Assembly (NCBI GenBank): GCA_946894095.1
Contig: OX335649.1
Span: 17,440,001 to 17,504,000 of the forward strand
Direction: 5' to 3'
Source of the DNA: Incurvaria masculella
Lineage: Eukaryota > Arthropoda > Insecta > Lepidoptera > Incurvariidae
Length of the DNA stretch: 64,000 nt
Part shown: one piece after another, positions 45,801 to 55,217 of the stretch
How positions within the stretch are numbered: position 1 is the stretch's first letter
How the letters are laid out: every line of letters begins with the position of its first letter
Translations under genes and position numbers: made by a program
The notes under the pieces: model-generated
What the model was told of the DNA's origin: nothing
Databases searched by the model: none
The model's input: only the letters and a program-made list of their open reading frames with translations

Positions 45801-48512
45801 TATGCCCTAACGCCACCAAAGCAGTAGGTTCCTCACTTTGTTTTAGTGTATTGTGAGCATTTCCGTTTTAATAAATTATATTAAATGTGTGAATATTGTG
45901 CGCCAATTTCCCGTCCCGGCTAAATGAAAAGTCAATTGTTCCATTGGACACGCGAATAACATACAAACATGTCTTAATCTAAAATTGTAATATTTATAGG
46001 AGAAAATTATTAGTAATTTATCAATGATCTGAATGCTTTTTTATGTGGATCACATGATTGAAGATTGATAGTATACATCGTGTGTCATTTCCACATTAAC
46101 CTAGCACAGTGTCTTGAGTCCATTGACTATGATTTTCCACACAGACACGAAACCGCAAAGAGGTACAATTTAAAGGCGTTCATACTTATTATGATACGTT
46201 CATTTATTCTTTATCAGGCAAGATAATTTCAATATTCACTAAATTAAATTTTTACTTAGTTAAAGTTAGAAGTGTACTCTGAATACACTGATATGTTACA
46301 ATAAAAAATGCTTGCAATAGCCAAATACGAAAGTAAACTTTGATTACTTAAAACAAGAGATGAAAAACGTTTTGTCAGTAGCAATCTAGATAGCCTTTAC
46401 CTGAAAATTCTGCTGTTGTGTATATTGTCGGCTAACCGGAATATGATATCTTAGTATGCATCTCAAAAATATCTCGTTTTTAGTATTTAAGACTAGAAAG
46501 TGATTATCCTTATCCTTAAATCAATATTGAATGAGTATAGGTGCACTGTTTAACTACAGGCATCCTTGAGGTGGGCCTTCCCGCGCAACTCCCCATACAA
46601 ACGTAGAAAGAAGATCATGGGCACATTTCTTGTCGGAGATCCAAAATTATACTCAAAATAGATTTATTTGATCAAACTAGATGTCTGATGACCATAGCTA
46701 TTATAAAATTAAATATGGTTTCTAAGTTATAAGGTCCGAAAGTTCTAAAAGTGTTTTATGCAATAAGTTTGGTCGTGGCTTACTCAACGATTAAACAATA
46801 AAATCTAAAAAAAATAGTCATCAGACCTAGCTTGTCCCATGAAGATTAAAAATCAATTTAGGTTTTGTTTGAATTTTGAGTACACTGTCCGTGATTCACT
46901 TTTAGCTATACGTTGTTTTGTAATATATTTTTTCGTAAATCTAACCAAATCAAACGCTATGCGCCTCCTCATAGCGAAGACTGTTCTTTTCTTTAAAACT
47001 GATACAGTGCAAGAGCGCAACAGAACGATTTTGTTCTGTGCCCGCGAATGAGTTAGTCCCTATTGTCTAAGATTGGCTTACCACAGTTATTTTCCTCGGC
47101 CCTTTTGGCCGACGTTTCGGTTAGTTCCGTCGGAAAGGGCCACCTTAATCCCCGTGGCAAAAAAATATATTCAGATGTTAAAGCCCAACGTTGAGGTTTT
47201 TTGTTTAGGAACATAATTTGTTACAGCAGTTTCTGCATACCGTCATCATTTACATACATGCATTTTAGAATATGATGGCGTTGGTTACGTACAGATTCTG
47301 TATTTCATTGCTTCAAGCATAAATTGACCAATGTTTCTCTAATTTCAGGTCGCAAGAGGAGTATACATCTACTTCCTAGCAAAAATTTCGGAGCTCCTCG
47401 ACACGGTATTCTTCGTGATCCGCAAAAAGGAGCGACAGATCACATTCCTGCACATGTACCACCACACCGTCATGCCCATGATCTCGTGGGGCGCCACCAA
47501 GTACTACCCGGGCGGACACGGAACCCTCATCGGCGTCATCAACTCCTTCGTGCACATCATCATGTACTCGTACTACCTGTTCGCGGCCATGGGCCCCCAG
47601 TACCAGCGGTTTCTTTTCTGGAAGAAACACATCACCACTCTGCAGATGGTGTGTATCAAGCCAAGCACAACTTACAGTCTCTTTCCAAACTAATTCACAT
47701 CATATTTTGCCTACATAATGTTTCGTTCGATATTATGATTGAATGTTCAATCTTATCAGTCAATGTCCGCAACGCAAGTACAGCATTAAATCAATAGGTA
47801 TAATCTTAAATACTGTGTTAGTAGGAGGCATTTGTTGCGGGAGGAGGGTCTGTAGGAGAATTCCAAATTATAGGTAAACATCGGGTGGCGAAATTGGAAG
47901 ACAGCATAGTCGCGAATGGTATGTCTTGCTAGTTCGGATCCAGTCATGCAGTATATTCATAAAGCAGTTCTTTTTATAGGGCTCTATCTTTAATTTATGT
48001 GTCGCTGCTTCACGGTTAGTTACATTTTATGGATGTGATTATTATTTATACTGAATATTATTTTGATGATATTAAATGTTTTTTACTGATTATTTATATC
48101 TGATTGGTTCAGTTTTTGATCAACGCTGGGTATCTGTAAGCTTAACAAAATGACAGTATGTTCGTAATTCCTATTTTTTTTCGTTTTTTTTTTGTCGCTC
48201 TACATTCATGATTGTAATTATTATATTTTTACTTTTCAGCTCCAGTTCTGCATCGCGTTTCTCCACTCATCTCAATTGCTCATCTACGACTGTGGCTATC
48301 CCCGCTGGTCCGTCTGCTTCACTCTCCCCAACGCAGTCTTCTTTTACTACCTCTTCGCCGACTTCTACAATAAGGCATACAAATCTCCGAAGACTCAGCA
48401 AAATGGGAAACTGAATGGTCATGCTATCACCAATGGAGTCGCCAACGGAATCGGCGAGAAGAATAATAATAAAGATAAACAAATTAAGGATACAAATAAG
48501 AAAGACTTGTAG
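36803..48512 (+). CDS. ELOVL fatty-acid elongase, five coding exons, 301 aa
   Basis: Very-long-chain fatty-acid elongase (3-ketoacyl-CoA synthase of the ELO family). It condenses malonyl-CoA with a long-chain acyl-CoA in the ER membrane, the first and rate-limiting step of each elongation cycle. Coding exons are 36803-36863, 39975-40165, 42801-42881, 47349-47648 and 48240-48512, all with GT/AG borders, intron phases 1,0,0,0, total 301 residues (normal for the family). All signature boxes are visible: KISELLDT (123-130), the histidine box HMYHH (146-150), NSFVHIIMYSYY (176-187), and TTLQMLQ (207-213), split by the last intron. Exon 3 carries SWKCQPVDFS, typical of ELOVL1/7-like members. The Asn/Lys-rich tail ends KKDL, a canonical KKxx ER-retrieval signal. 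Intron 1 contains a mariner, intron 2 two decayed exon-2 copies, intron 3 several MITEs. Substrate length cannot be deduced. Confidence 0.93.
37246..38491 (-). mobile_element. mariner transposon, copy 1 (in elongase intron 1)
   Basis: Terminal inverted repeats GGTTGGGGAAAAAGTTTCTT (37246) and, from the other side, GGTCGGGGAAAAAGTCTTTT (38491) enclose one transposase frame. The flanking TA duplication is not clean here (TT and AT adjoin), so the target bases have probably mutated. It lies antisense in intron 1 of the plus-strand elongase. A near-identical copy is at 50461-51739. Confidence 0.88.
37320..38312 (-). CDS. mariner transposase, 330 aa, with an internal in-frame deletion
   Basis: Cut-and-paste transposase of the Tc1/mariner superfamily. 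The N-terminal half carries two helix-turn-helix modules (residues about 5-50 and 70-115, including the GRP-type motif SGRPI). The catalytic domain shows D153 (TGDEKW), D245 (HHDNARP) and D280 (APSDF), with exactly 34 residues between the last two, the D,D34D signature of mariner; WVPHEL is also present. Directly after SDFH this copy lacks 33 nt (11 codons including LFRSLQNSL) found in the other copy, so the protein is probably inactive although the frame is open. SPEL replaces the usual SPDL. Confidence 0.9.
   Translation of the reverse strand: MSESNEEIRCILKFYYKKGKNATQAAKKICDVYGPSAVSVRVAQIWFKRFQSGNFDVKDARRSGRPITDKMDAIFEKVEQDRHISSYDVAEELGIDHKTVLAHLKKTGYTKKLDIWVPHELTERNLMNRVLICDSLLRRNETEPFLKKLITGDEKWITYDKNVRKRSWSKAGQASQTVTKPGLTRNKVMLCVWWDWKGIIHYELLPPGRTIDSEIYCEQLMRLKQEVERKRPELINIRGVVFHHDNARPHTSLATQQKLREFGWEVLMHPPYSPELAPSDFHYRLTSREDCHNHLSRYIDQKSQYFYSNGIMSLPTRWQKVIEQNGTYIL
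38492..39974. other. Elongase intron 1, remainder
   Basis: AT-rich intronic sequence with no further coding block or repeat of the main families. Confidence 0.5.
39975..40165 (+). CDS. Elongase (+) coding exon 2
   Basis: 191 nt between TTGTTGCAG and GAG/GTGAGT. Encodes the DPRTNDWFLISDP loop and the first two membrane segments (MTILGLYLYFTL; NTLIVYNFVQVLVSVFLFY). The length is identical to exon 2 of the minus-strand paralogue. Confidence 0.92.
40186..40317 (+). pseudogene. Decayed tandem copy of exon 2 (copy A)
   Basis: Only 20 bp after the real exon 2, the sequence repeats its second half: CTGTACTTCACC, then a deletion, then ATCTACAACTTCGTTCAAG and CGTCAGTGTCTTCCTTTTC, with a GT donor-like end (GAAGTAAGT) and the following CTCGAT of the intron. 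In-frame stops and missing segments show it is not functional. Confidence 0.8.
40318..40432 (+). pseudogene. Decayed tandem copy of exon 2 (copy B)
   Basis: Immediately follows copy A: ATTCCTGGGTCTGTACGTGT, CTGCATGACTCACAAAATAG (cf. TACATGGCCCACCGGAAG), CTGACTGCAGAATAC and CTACAACTTCGTTCAAGTTC. It contains stops and lacks a donor, and the match ends abruptly at 40432. Confidence 0.8.
40567..40641 (-). mobile_element. (GTCY)n MITE, terminal fragment
   Basis: A short GACG-repeat tract, GCGGAGGCTTAGTAATAGGG and the terminal hairpin ending TACGGAACCCT, within elongase intron 2. Confidence 0.7.
40950..41225 (+). mobile_element. SINE body and tail, head lost
   Basis: Old copy: CGGAATCCATGCAAAACTG, TAGGTCCCTTTCCC, TTTTCCATCCAGTTAAATTT, TTAGGCTCATATCAAAACGG, CCGTCCATGTCCAGTCACA. 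In elongase intron 2. Confidence 0.6.
41231..41372 (-). mobile_element. (GTCY)n MITE, internally deleted
   Basis: CCGGCCAATTGCGAGTCGG end and GGTTCCGTACCAT are kept, most of the middle is lost, then a short GGACAGACGGACG and GGCTTAGTAATAGGG. It directly follows the SINE tail. Confidence 0.65.
41908..42068. mobile_element. 161-bp MITE in elongase intron 2
   Basis: Inverted ends of about 50 bp: TTGCAGCGAAAACGATTTCA...TTTCAGG at 41908 against CCTGAAATTGTGAATATGTT...TCGCTGCAA ending 42068. The loop holds CAGCGCCATCTAACGG. Confidence 0.7.
42801..42881 (+). CDS. Elongase (+) coding exon 3
   Basis: 81 nt between TTCATTGCAG and AGA/GTAAGT. Encodes 27 residues from GLDAGWLRHYSW to SPEAMR with the KCQPVDFS motif, a luminal loop in the family. 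Phase 0 at both ends. Confidence 0.92.
44288..44843 (-). mobile_element. GGAGGTC-ended MITE, 556 bp, in elongase intron 3
   Basis: Ends ACTAGGAGGTCGCGAC (left) and GTCGTGACCTCCCGGAAT (right), with about 90 bp of imperfect inverted repeat including AAATGGCTGAA. It is an inverted relative of the copy at 48603-49156, so the pair brackets exons 4 and 5. Confidence 0.75.
44850..45000 (+). mobile_element. Decayed tRNA-head SINE fragment
   Basis: GACTTGTGGCCCAGGGAAGG, TACGTTCAAACCTTGGCCCC, TTTCTTTATCTTTCTGAGTT and CCATGGTTCAGAATAGCA follow the order of the tRNA-head SINEs. Confidence 0.45.
45225..45383. mobile_element. PIF/Harbinger-like MITE, copy 2
   Basis: GGGCCGAGTGCACGAAAGGA at the left and (inverted) GCCCCGGTTGCACGAAGAGA at the right; TAA on both sides (45222-45224, 45384-45386). 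In elongase intron 3. Confidence 0.8.
46569..47145. mobile_element. TTAA-type MITE, copy 4, in elongase intron 3
   Basis: Follows the 8538 copy throughout but carries an extra block near its right end (about 47060-47130, with GGCCGACGTTTCGGTTAG) absent from the others. TTAA is present at the right end (47146-47149); the left flank reads TTGA. It ends about 200 bp before exon 4. Confidence 0.7.
47349..47648 (+). CDS. Elongase (+) coding exon 4, catalytic core
   Basis: Exactly 300 nt between AATTTCAG and ATG/GTGTGT. Holds KISELLDT, the iron- or catalysis-linked histidine box HMYHH and NSFVHIIMYSYY. Strong GC bias compared with its introns. Same length as exon 4 of the paralogue. Confidence 0.95.
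48240..48512 (+). CDS. Elongase (+) coding exon 5
   Basis: Follows ACTTTTCAG. Encodes LQF of the TxxQxxQ box, two membrane segments (FCIAFLHSSQLLIYDCG; CFTLPNAVFFYYLFADF), then a hydrophilic tail rich in NG, N and K, ending KKDL and TAG. The tail is longer than in the paralogue. Confidence 0.95.
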   Translation, partial: LQFCIAFLHSSQLLIYDCGYPRWSVCFTLPNAVFFYYLFADFYNKAYKSPKTQQNGKLNGHAITNGVANGIGEKNNNKDKQIKDTNKKDL

Positions 48513-48602
48513 ACTCATGATTAAAATACATTAGATGAAATAGACCTATAACACAAAAGGTTTTCACTAAGTAAGGCGTACAACCGAGCAATAAGCAATA
48601 AT

Positions 48603-49156
48603 ATTCCGGGAGGTCACGACATTTTTGGTCACGATAAGGTAAATGGCTGAATTTGGGTTCACATGTTAGAAACCAACCCTCTGATGCTAAATATGTCGGT
48701 CTGCCTGTTCCAAGTGGTTGCGTTATCTAGATTGGTTATAAAAACTAAATGTTGGAATGTACCTGCTGATGAATGTATTGATTTTCTAGAAATATTGATA
48801 CCTATTAATTATGCAACAATAACCAGTCGATTTTTTAATTAAATACATAAATATACCTAAATTTGAATTTTGACCTAAATCGCCTATAACTTTCATATGC
48901 AATCAAATACTTGTTCATTGTTTGTATTGCTAACAAAGTATGTACTGATACTTTCATGTTTCGTCATTTGCATACATTTACCTTATCATATATATTTTTC
49001 GTCACCATATCTACTTTTTCAGGCGCGTTATCTACTTAACACAACCACTTGGAATAGGCAGACTGACACATTTAGCTTCAGAGGGTTGGTCTTTATCTCG
49101 TGAAACCAGTTTCAGCCATTTACGTTATCGTTACCATTTTTGTCGCGACCTCCTAG
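48603..49156 (+). mobile_element. GGAGGTC-ended MITE, 554 bp, downstream of elongase (+)
   Basis: ATTCCGGGAGGTCACGAC to GTCGCGACCTCCTAGT; complete inverted partner of the copy at 44288. It starts 91 bp after the stop codon and so probably lies within or just past the 3' UTR. Confidence 0.75.
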
Positions 49157-49452
49157 TATATAAGCAACCAGAAGACTGGCTCCGATTCTAGTAAACCGTG
49201 ATATAACAATTGCAGATCTTATTCGATTTGATACTTTCACAAGAGGAAAAATAAAATGGAAATGTTGATGAAGTCTAGGAAGCATGTATATTCTTAGAAA
49301 TAAAACTTAACCTAAGTATTAACATGCTTACACTGTTTAGAAAAACTTATTTGTTGACTATTTTCTATGGTTCAGATCCGGAAGAGGGCCTAATTTTGTC
49401 GAGTTCAATGGAACAAGGCAACGCCAAAGAATATACGAAGATAGTTTCAGAT
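49157..49452. other. Short intergenic stretch
   Basis: Two AATAAA motifs near 49249 and 49299 could serve the plus-strand elongase as polyadenylation signals if its 3' UTR spans the MITE. Confidence 0.25.
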
Positions 49453-49682
49453 AATGTTTTGAGAACTTAGGGTTTTCCGGTGTGTAATGCCGTGCTTGGC
49501 CGACATGTTCCGCCACCAACGACGGAAGCATCGTCAGGGCCACTTACCGTTTGACGAGATGGGATGTCAGACGTAACACCGGGGCAACGATGTGGCCCTG
49601 ACGATGCTTCCGTCGTTAGAGGCGAAACATGTCGGCCAAGCATGGCATTGCACACCGGAAAACCGTAAGTTTTCAAAACATT
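49453..49682. mobile_element. 230-bp palindromic MITE
   Basis: Arms of about 95 bp: AATGTTTTGAGAACTTAGGG...GACGGAAGCATCGTCAGGGC at the left and its complement at the right ending TAAGTTTTCAAAACATT, with a loop of roughly 40 bp. A few mismatches only. Confidence 0.8.
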
Positions 49683-50460
49683 GTGTGCAGCGACAGTGTA
49701 AATCTAAGAACATAGTTTCGGATATTCTCTAAATCAGCGGTAGAAAAGAGGTCAAATAATCCAAAGGTCCAAACCTCAAATTATTACATAGTTTCACTAA
49801 ACATATTTCTTAATAGTGGAATGTTGAGGCTAAAGTCAGATTTTGGTGGAAAAATTATTTCTCATTTAAATGTTGTTATGTACTGGTAAAACTTAATAAA
49901 TTAGATTTTCATGTAAATACATTTTAATGATCGAATTATAGTTAAAAAGTAAGGAATTAATTATGTATTTTCCAGTAATGCTAAAATTGGTTAAGGTTTT
50001 TTATTTCTTACGATGAACTCGAAATTTGTAGAAACCTCTACAAATTTCTATTAAAATATAAAAAAGACCTTTACCTACTCTAAATTGGTTTTTATTCATG
50101 TATCAGGTGTATCAACATGAGAAAATTCTATTTATTACTATACCACATTTTAAGGTATGGATCTGAAAGTATACTATAGTATAACTTAAATATTCGTTGT
50201 AACAACAGTAGAACTATATATGCCGATATTATCTAGAGCCTAACAAGCAAACTCAAGCTTGATTGCTCTCTCCGAGCAAACAGACATTGTAAAGAATCTT
50301 TGTACAGGAAAAAAAAATGCTCGCAGATATAAATCCTTTAGATTTGAATGGATAGTTGACTATTATAACTGGTGCAAGGAATATTTAAATGTATCGTTAT
50401 TTAATTTTTTTCGAAGTGCATGACAGTCACACCGCCCAATTCAACAAACTTCGTATAATA
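49683..50460. other. Nothing recognised
   Basis: AT-rich spacer between the palindrome and the mariner. Confidence 0.4.
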
Positions 50461-51739
50461 GGTCGGGGAAAAAGTCTTTTCGCATTATAGTATGTATGAA
50501 CTTGTAATAAAATCTCTTTGGCTATACTATTTGTATCTGGCTGGTTTTGGTACCATTGAAAGTTTAAATTTTAAAGAACATAATTCCAAATTCAAATTAG
50601 GAAAATGTGTGATTCTCATTTGTTTTTCGTACTGTCAAAATGAGTGAATCTAATGAAGAAATTCGATACATTTTAAAATTTTACTACAAAAAAGGTAAAA
50701 ATGCAACGCAAGCCGCGAAAAAAATTTGCGATGTTTATGGACCTAGTGCAGTGTCTGTGAGAGTAGCACAAATTTGGTTTAAGCGTTTTCAATCCGGAAA
50801 TTTTGATGTCAAAGATGCACGTCGCTCTGGTCGCCCTATTACGGATAAAATGGATGCCATTTTTGAAAAAGTGGAGCAAGATCGGCATATCAGTAGTTAC
50901 GACGTAGCTGAAGAACTAGGAATTGACCACAAAACAGTTTTGGCGCATTTGAAAAAAACTGGGTACACAAAAAAGCTCGATATTTGGGTACCTCACGAGC
51001 TCACTGAAAGAAACCTAATGAACCGTGTACTCATTTGTGATTCTTTATTACGACGTAATGAAACCGAACCATTTTTGAAGAAGCTGATAACTGGTGATGA
51101 AAAGTGGATCACGTACGACAAGAACGTGCGAAAAAGGTCGTGGTCAAAGGCCGGTCAAGCTTCACAGACTGTGGCGAAACCCGGGTTAACTCGCAACAAG
51201 GTGATGCTGTGTGTGTGGTGGGATTGGAAGGGCATTATTCATTATGAGCTGTTACCACCAGGCAGGACCATCGATTCTGAACTCTACTGCTAACAACTGA
51301 TGAGATTAAAGCAAGAAGTTGAGAGAAAGCGGCCGGAATTAATCAACAGAAGGGGTGTGGTTTTTCATCATGATAACGCTAGACCTCACACATCTTTAGC
51401 CACTCAGCAAAAACTAAGAGAGTTTGGCTGGGAGGTGTTAATGCATCCGCCGTATAGTCCTGACCTTGCACCTTCAGATTTCCACCTGTTTAGGTCTCTT
51501 CAGAATTCTTTAGGCAGTGTCAGGTTAACATCACGAGAGGACTGCCAAAACCACTTGTCGCGGTATATTGATCAGAAGTCCCAATATTTCTATAGCAATG
51601 GGATCATGTCCCTACCTACAAGATGGCAAAAAGTTATCGAACAAAATGGTACCTACATACTTTAGTTAAATGTAAATAAACCATATTAAAAAATGTTTTG
51701 AATTTTCTTAAAAAATGCGAAGAAACTTTTTCCCCAACC
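50461..51739 (+). mobile_element. mariner transposon, copy 2 (between the elongases)
   Basis: Terminal inverted repeats GGTCGGGGAAAAAGTCTTTT (50461) and (inverted) GGTTGGGGAAAAAGTTTCTT (51739), with TA at both junctions (50459-50460 and 51740-51741). Length 1279 bp. Nearly identical to copy 1 over its whole length. Confidence 0.92.
50640..51665 (+). pseudogene. mariner transposase, interrupted by a stop at codon 218
   Basis: Same transposase as at 37320-38312. Codon 218 is TAA (51291-51293) where copy 1 has a Glu codon, so the frame is cut into 217 residues and a separate downstream part (51294-51665). The downstream part holds HHDNARP and SPDLAPSDF (second and third catalytic Asp) plus the LFRSLQNSL segment that copy 1 has lost. 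The DNA-binding part and D153 lie before the stop. Confidence 0.92.
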
Positions 51740-53038
51740 TATATAATGTTTTTATCGAGCATCTTACTAAAAATCTATGCATCGAACGTAAAGCAGTTCG
51801 TTTAAGGAGAGAGAGTTCTAGAGTATCAGAACAGTTCTGTAGACGAAATAGATTGTGTATTTCCTTAAAGTCTCAAAAATTTTGAACCTAAAATGTAATT
51901 TGGTGGTATTAAAAGCATAGATTTTAAGGAAGAAAAATGTATTAAGTTTTGATTGGAAGATAATTATGCGGGTATGACCGAATGATCCATTGGTATGGTT
52001 ACGTTGTAAAAATAACGAATGTCAATCAAAATTGTATGTACAAAATCTTTGGCAAAATTTATTGAAAAATATCATTACAACAATTATTTTCACACCACAA
52101 CACCTTAAAAAAGTTGTAAAAGTTAATATGGAATTGCTAGGTAGGTATTTAGGTCAATGCTGGTCATAGAATTTCAATGCTCAAGTGCCTCTTACGAAGA
52201 GAAATGTGTGTTTTAGAAAGAAATATTATTCTCAGTTACATTACATAAAAAGCTATTTTATTATAAACTAGGTTTCAAAATGTATGTAGATAGAACTTAT
52301 TTTAATGTTTTTAGTCTCGGCGTCTTCCAATAAAAATTGTTATGTTTAATCTGCTGTGTAAATAGTAATATAATATAATATTTCGAAAATTAATATAGTA
52401 ACCAAGAAAGTGCTTACTCTTTATTATACAATTTTAAAAGATGTTTGTGAAATATTGTTGTCGCGATGGTCGCCAAAGTAAAATTCATAAGAACTACATA
52501 AATTTGAATATTCACACACAGTACATAAATAAGAACCAAGCTAACTTGGCGTTAGATCTTCTTGGCGTAGATTGAATACGTGAGCTGTAAATAAATTAAC
52601 TATCGGGTTATCTTTAAGTACCTACGTTACCTTGAAATAATATGTTTTTCCTAATTTTTTGTCTTTCAATTAAAATCCTATAGTCGTATTTAAAGTGAAC
52701 TGTCAAAATTTAGTAAGCGGTTAAGCATCGAACTAACCATACAACATGCTATTCAGTATGCCTTTAATACCCGTATTAAAGTTAGTCCGCCCACTCTGAA
52801 TACGACTGTTTACAGATTTTTACATAATCCAAGGTGGCTAAATCTTGCGCTGTCTGTGAATGGCCCAGCACCAATGCGAGTGGCACATCAATTCTCGGCA
52901 CTGAAAACCTCGCTAAATACTGATATGACAGTACTTAGCTATTTGTATTCGGTCTTTTTTCTGTTTTATTTGAGCACGGTTTCATTTTACAATGCAACAA
53001 TTTATGCCCATGAATTCAAATAGGGTTCCGTCGATCGA
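51740..53038. other. Nothing recognised
   Basis: AT-rich intergenic DNA. Weak inverted pieces at about 52680 and 52800 (GTCGTATT / AATACGAC) may be an old MITE. Confidence 0.35.
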
Positions 53039-53729
53039 GTTTTGGCGAGTCGCCTTCAGAACGTCAAAAAATCAAAACGACCAAAATCTATTTTTTTAAA
53101 ATAGCTTGCAGACCGACAAAAGTCAGATCGTCAAATTTTTTGTCGTTCTGATTTTTGGGGTTCAGCAATTAAGCATTTTTAAAAGGTACCTAAATCATTG
53201 CAAAACGAACAAAATAAAATTATATTCAATGAGATTTTTGACATTCTGCAACCAACCATTAAAACGTTGATAAACCCCCGTCATTCAGAACGTCAAAATT
53301 CCTATTCACATCACATTACCCTTTCATTTTCGTTTTCTAGAAATCCTTGCAGAACGTCAAAAATGCAACGCTGTACTCGACAAAGCGCTGTAGTCCTATG
53401 AACATAAAGCTTTTATTACGTTGAAGCAGCAACCTGTCACGCTGCCACTGCTAATGTGCGCTTTAAGACTATAACGCTGCAGGGCGTAATATAGTTTAAC
53501 GAAGCCATATTTTTGACGTTCTGCAATGAATTTCCAATCGGAGTTTTATTTGATGTGTTATAATGCTTGGTTGCAGATCGACAAAAATCCAAACCGAACA
53601 TTCAAAATAGAACGACAAAATTTGACAATCTGATTTTGTGATGTTCTGCAATGGTATTTCAAAAATAAACATTTTTGTCGTTCTGAATTTTTGACATTCT
53701 GACGAGGCCCCGTTTCGGCGCCAAAAATG
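53039..53729. repeat. Array of TTTTTGACGTTCTG-like motifs in both orientations
   Basis: About a dozen variants of TTTTTGACGTTCTGCAA or its complement are spread through 690 bp (for example 53057, 53231, 53283, 53349, 53509, 53572, 53607, 53668). The outer ends are inverted relatives (TTTTGGCG...CAGAACGTCAAAAA at the left; its complement with GGCGCCAAAA at the right). This resembles subterminal transposase-binding repeats of a DNA transposon. No protein is encoded. Confidence 0.55.
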
Positions 53730-55004
53730 CATATCCTGTTTTGGGGTTCTTCATCCAGTCAGGTTCATTTCATCACATATTCCCTTCTAGGGTTTTAAAA
53801 AACCAATTAAAAATGTAAATCCGAAAAAATATAAGGGTTACATATTTTTTCAAGCTTGAGAAGTAATTACCCAGTACTTTCAAAAACCAACACTAGCTTT
53901 GCACATTAGTTAGATTATGCGCAACAGCATGGGCAACAAAAAAAAGGCAAAGGTAAAAAAAACAAGAACTTGGTAAAATGTTTCATAATTAATGTTTGTT
54001 CATTATAAGTATTAATGTTACGGTGTAAGCCAGCCCTATGTCAGCTGAAGTCCATTTTTTTCCCTTGCAAGTTAATACGAATTCCCAGGTGCTTGGTACA
54101 GGTGAGAATAATACAAGAACCTTAAACTATATTTTTTTTTATTTTTAAACAAAATAATAATACTTATGCATATTTGGTTATAAAAAAGTGTCAGGTCCTT
54201 TTTTAGTGTCAACAACAACTTTAAATTAATGCACCCAATATGAGTTCAACTGCACTAACTCATAAACTGAAGGAAAAAAATACCCGACTTTACATTTGAC
54301 AATAGTGCATCAGAACTTTGGTTTCAAGAGTTACTTTGGTTTCTCTGATTTATGTTTTTCGCAACATACGCCAACCTCAAGGCAAATCCATCCCCAAAGT
54401 TGGTATTTTACACATTCTTTGTCAGTTCTAAAATCATGATCAAATTCTTGGGGTGGAGCTACAAAAAATACCCATACCAGAGTAGCAATGAAAGCTTTGA
54501 AAATACCTACACTGCCTACACAAACTCTCATCGAGAGGTTACTTTACATTTACTCCATACACTCGACAAACAGCGCTTTAAAGCTATTCAAGCAATCGAA
54601 GAAACGATCACCTTACGTTCCTAACTATTTAACGATCTTATAGAATAAAAGATCTCTTAAGAGCCGATTTTTCAATCCTCAGATAATACTTATAGGACTA
54701 ATAGTACAAATTGGTCAAAAGACGGATAGTCATTCCCGGAGAGTTACATCTTCTTTCACAATTATCTTACTAATACTTTGCAAATAAACATATGGACTTA
54801 CTATATCGGATGGATAAGCAGAAGCGTAAATAAATCCATCGAATGGCTGTCTGTTCATGATCTGGCTGTTTATCAGACTATTGAAAAATCAGCCCTAAAG
54901 CAGAAACAATAAGGAACAATATCACTTCGGTTAAATTATCAATGATCTCTTGAAGTTGATAACATAAAAGATGTCCCTTATTTGACTTTGATCTTATTAC
55001 TTGA
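53730..55004. other. Region downstream of the minus-strand elongase; nothing recognised
   Basis: Short frames of 60-90 codons on both strands near 54331-54624 overlap and match nothing known. It presumably includes the 3' UTR of the minus-strand elongase. Confidence 0.35.
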
Positions 55005-55217
55005 CTATTGAACTTTAATCTTCTCAATCCTACTAACACCTTTCGATATTCGAGGGCTCTTATCCTTTTTTAAAAATTCCTTTACATAGTAATCGATGAA
55101 AAGATAAAAGAACATGAAAAGGCTAAACATAAAGAAATAATACAGGCTATTGTGGATAGGACAGTCGGAGACAGAGACTTGCGCGTACAACACGGTGGCG
55201 GCAGTTGCGAACTGTAT
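55005..55217 (-). CDS. Elongase (-) coding exon 5
   Basis: Begins after TTAAATTCCAG (AG at 55219-55218) with IQF of the TxxQxxQ box, two membrane segments (FATAATVLYAQVSV; YYFFMFSLFMFFYLF), then a basic tail (KEFLKKDKSPR) and TAG at 55007-55005. Confidence 0.93.
   Translation of the reverse strand: MQFATAATVLYAQVSVSDCPIHNSLYYFFMFSLFMFFYLFIDYYVKEFLKKDKSPRISKGVSRIEKIKVQ

Noticed and set aside
47324..47797. Alternative reading of 157 codons over elongase exon 4
   Set aside because: Out-of-frame shadow of the 300-nt exon; His/Pro-rich because of the GC-rich codons of the true frame.
54331..54624. Overlapping open frames of 66 and 90 codons on opposite strands
   Set aside because: No domain, no splice support, no codon bias; overlap on both strands suggests chance.
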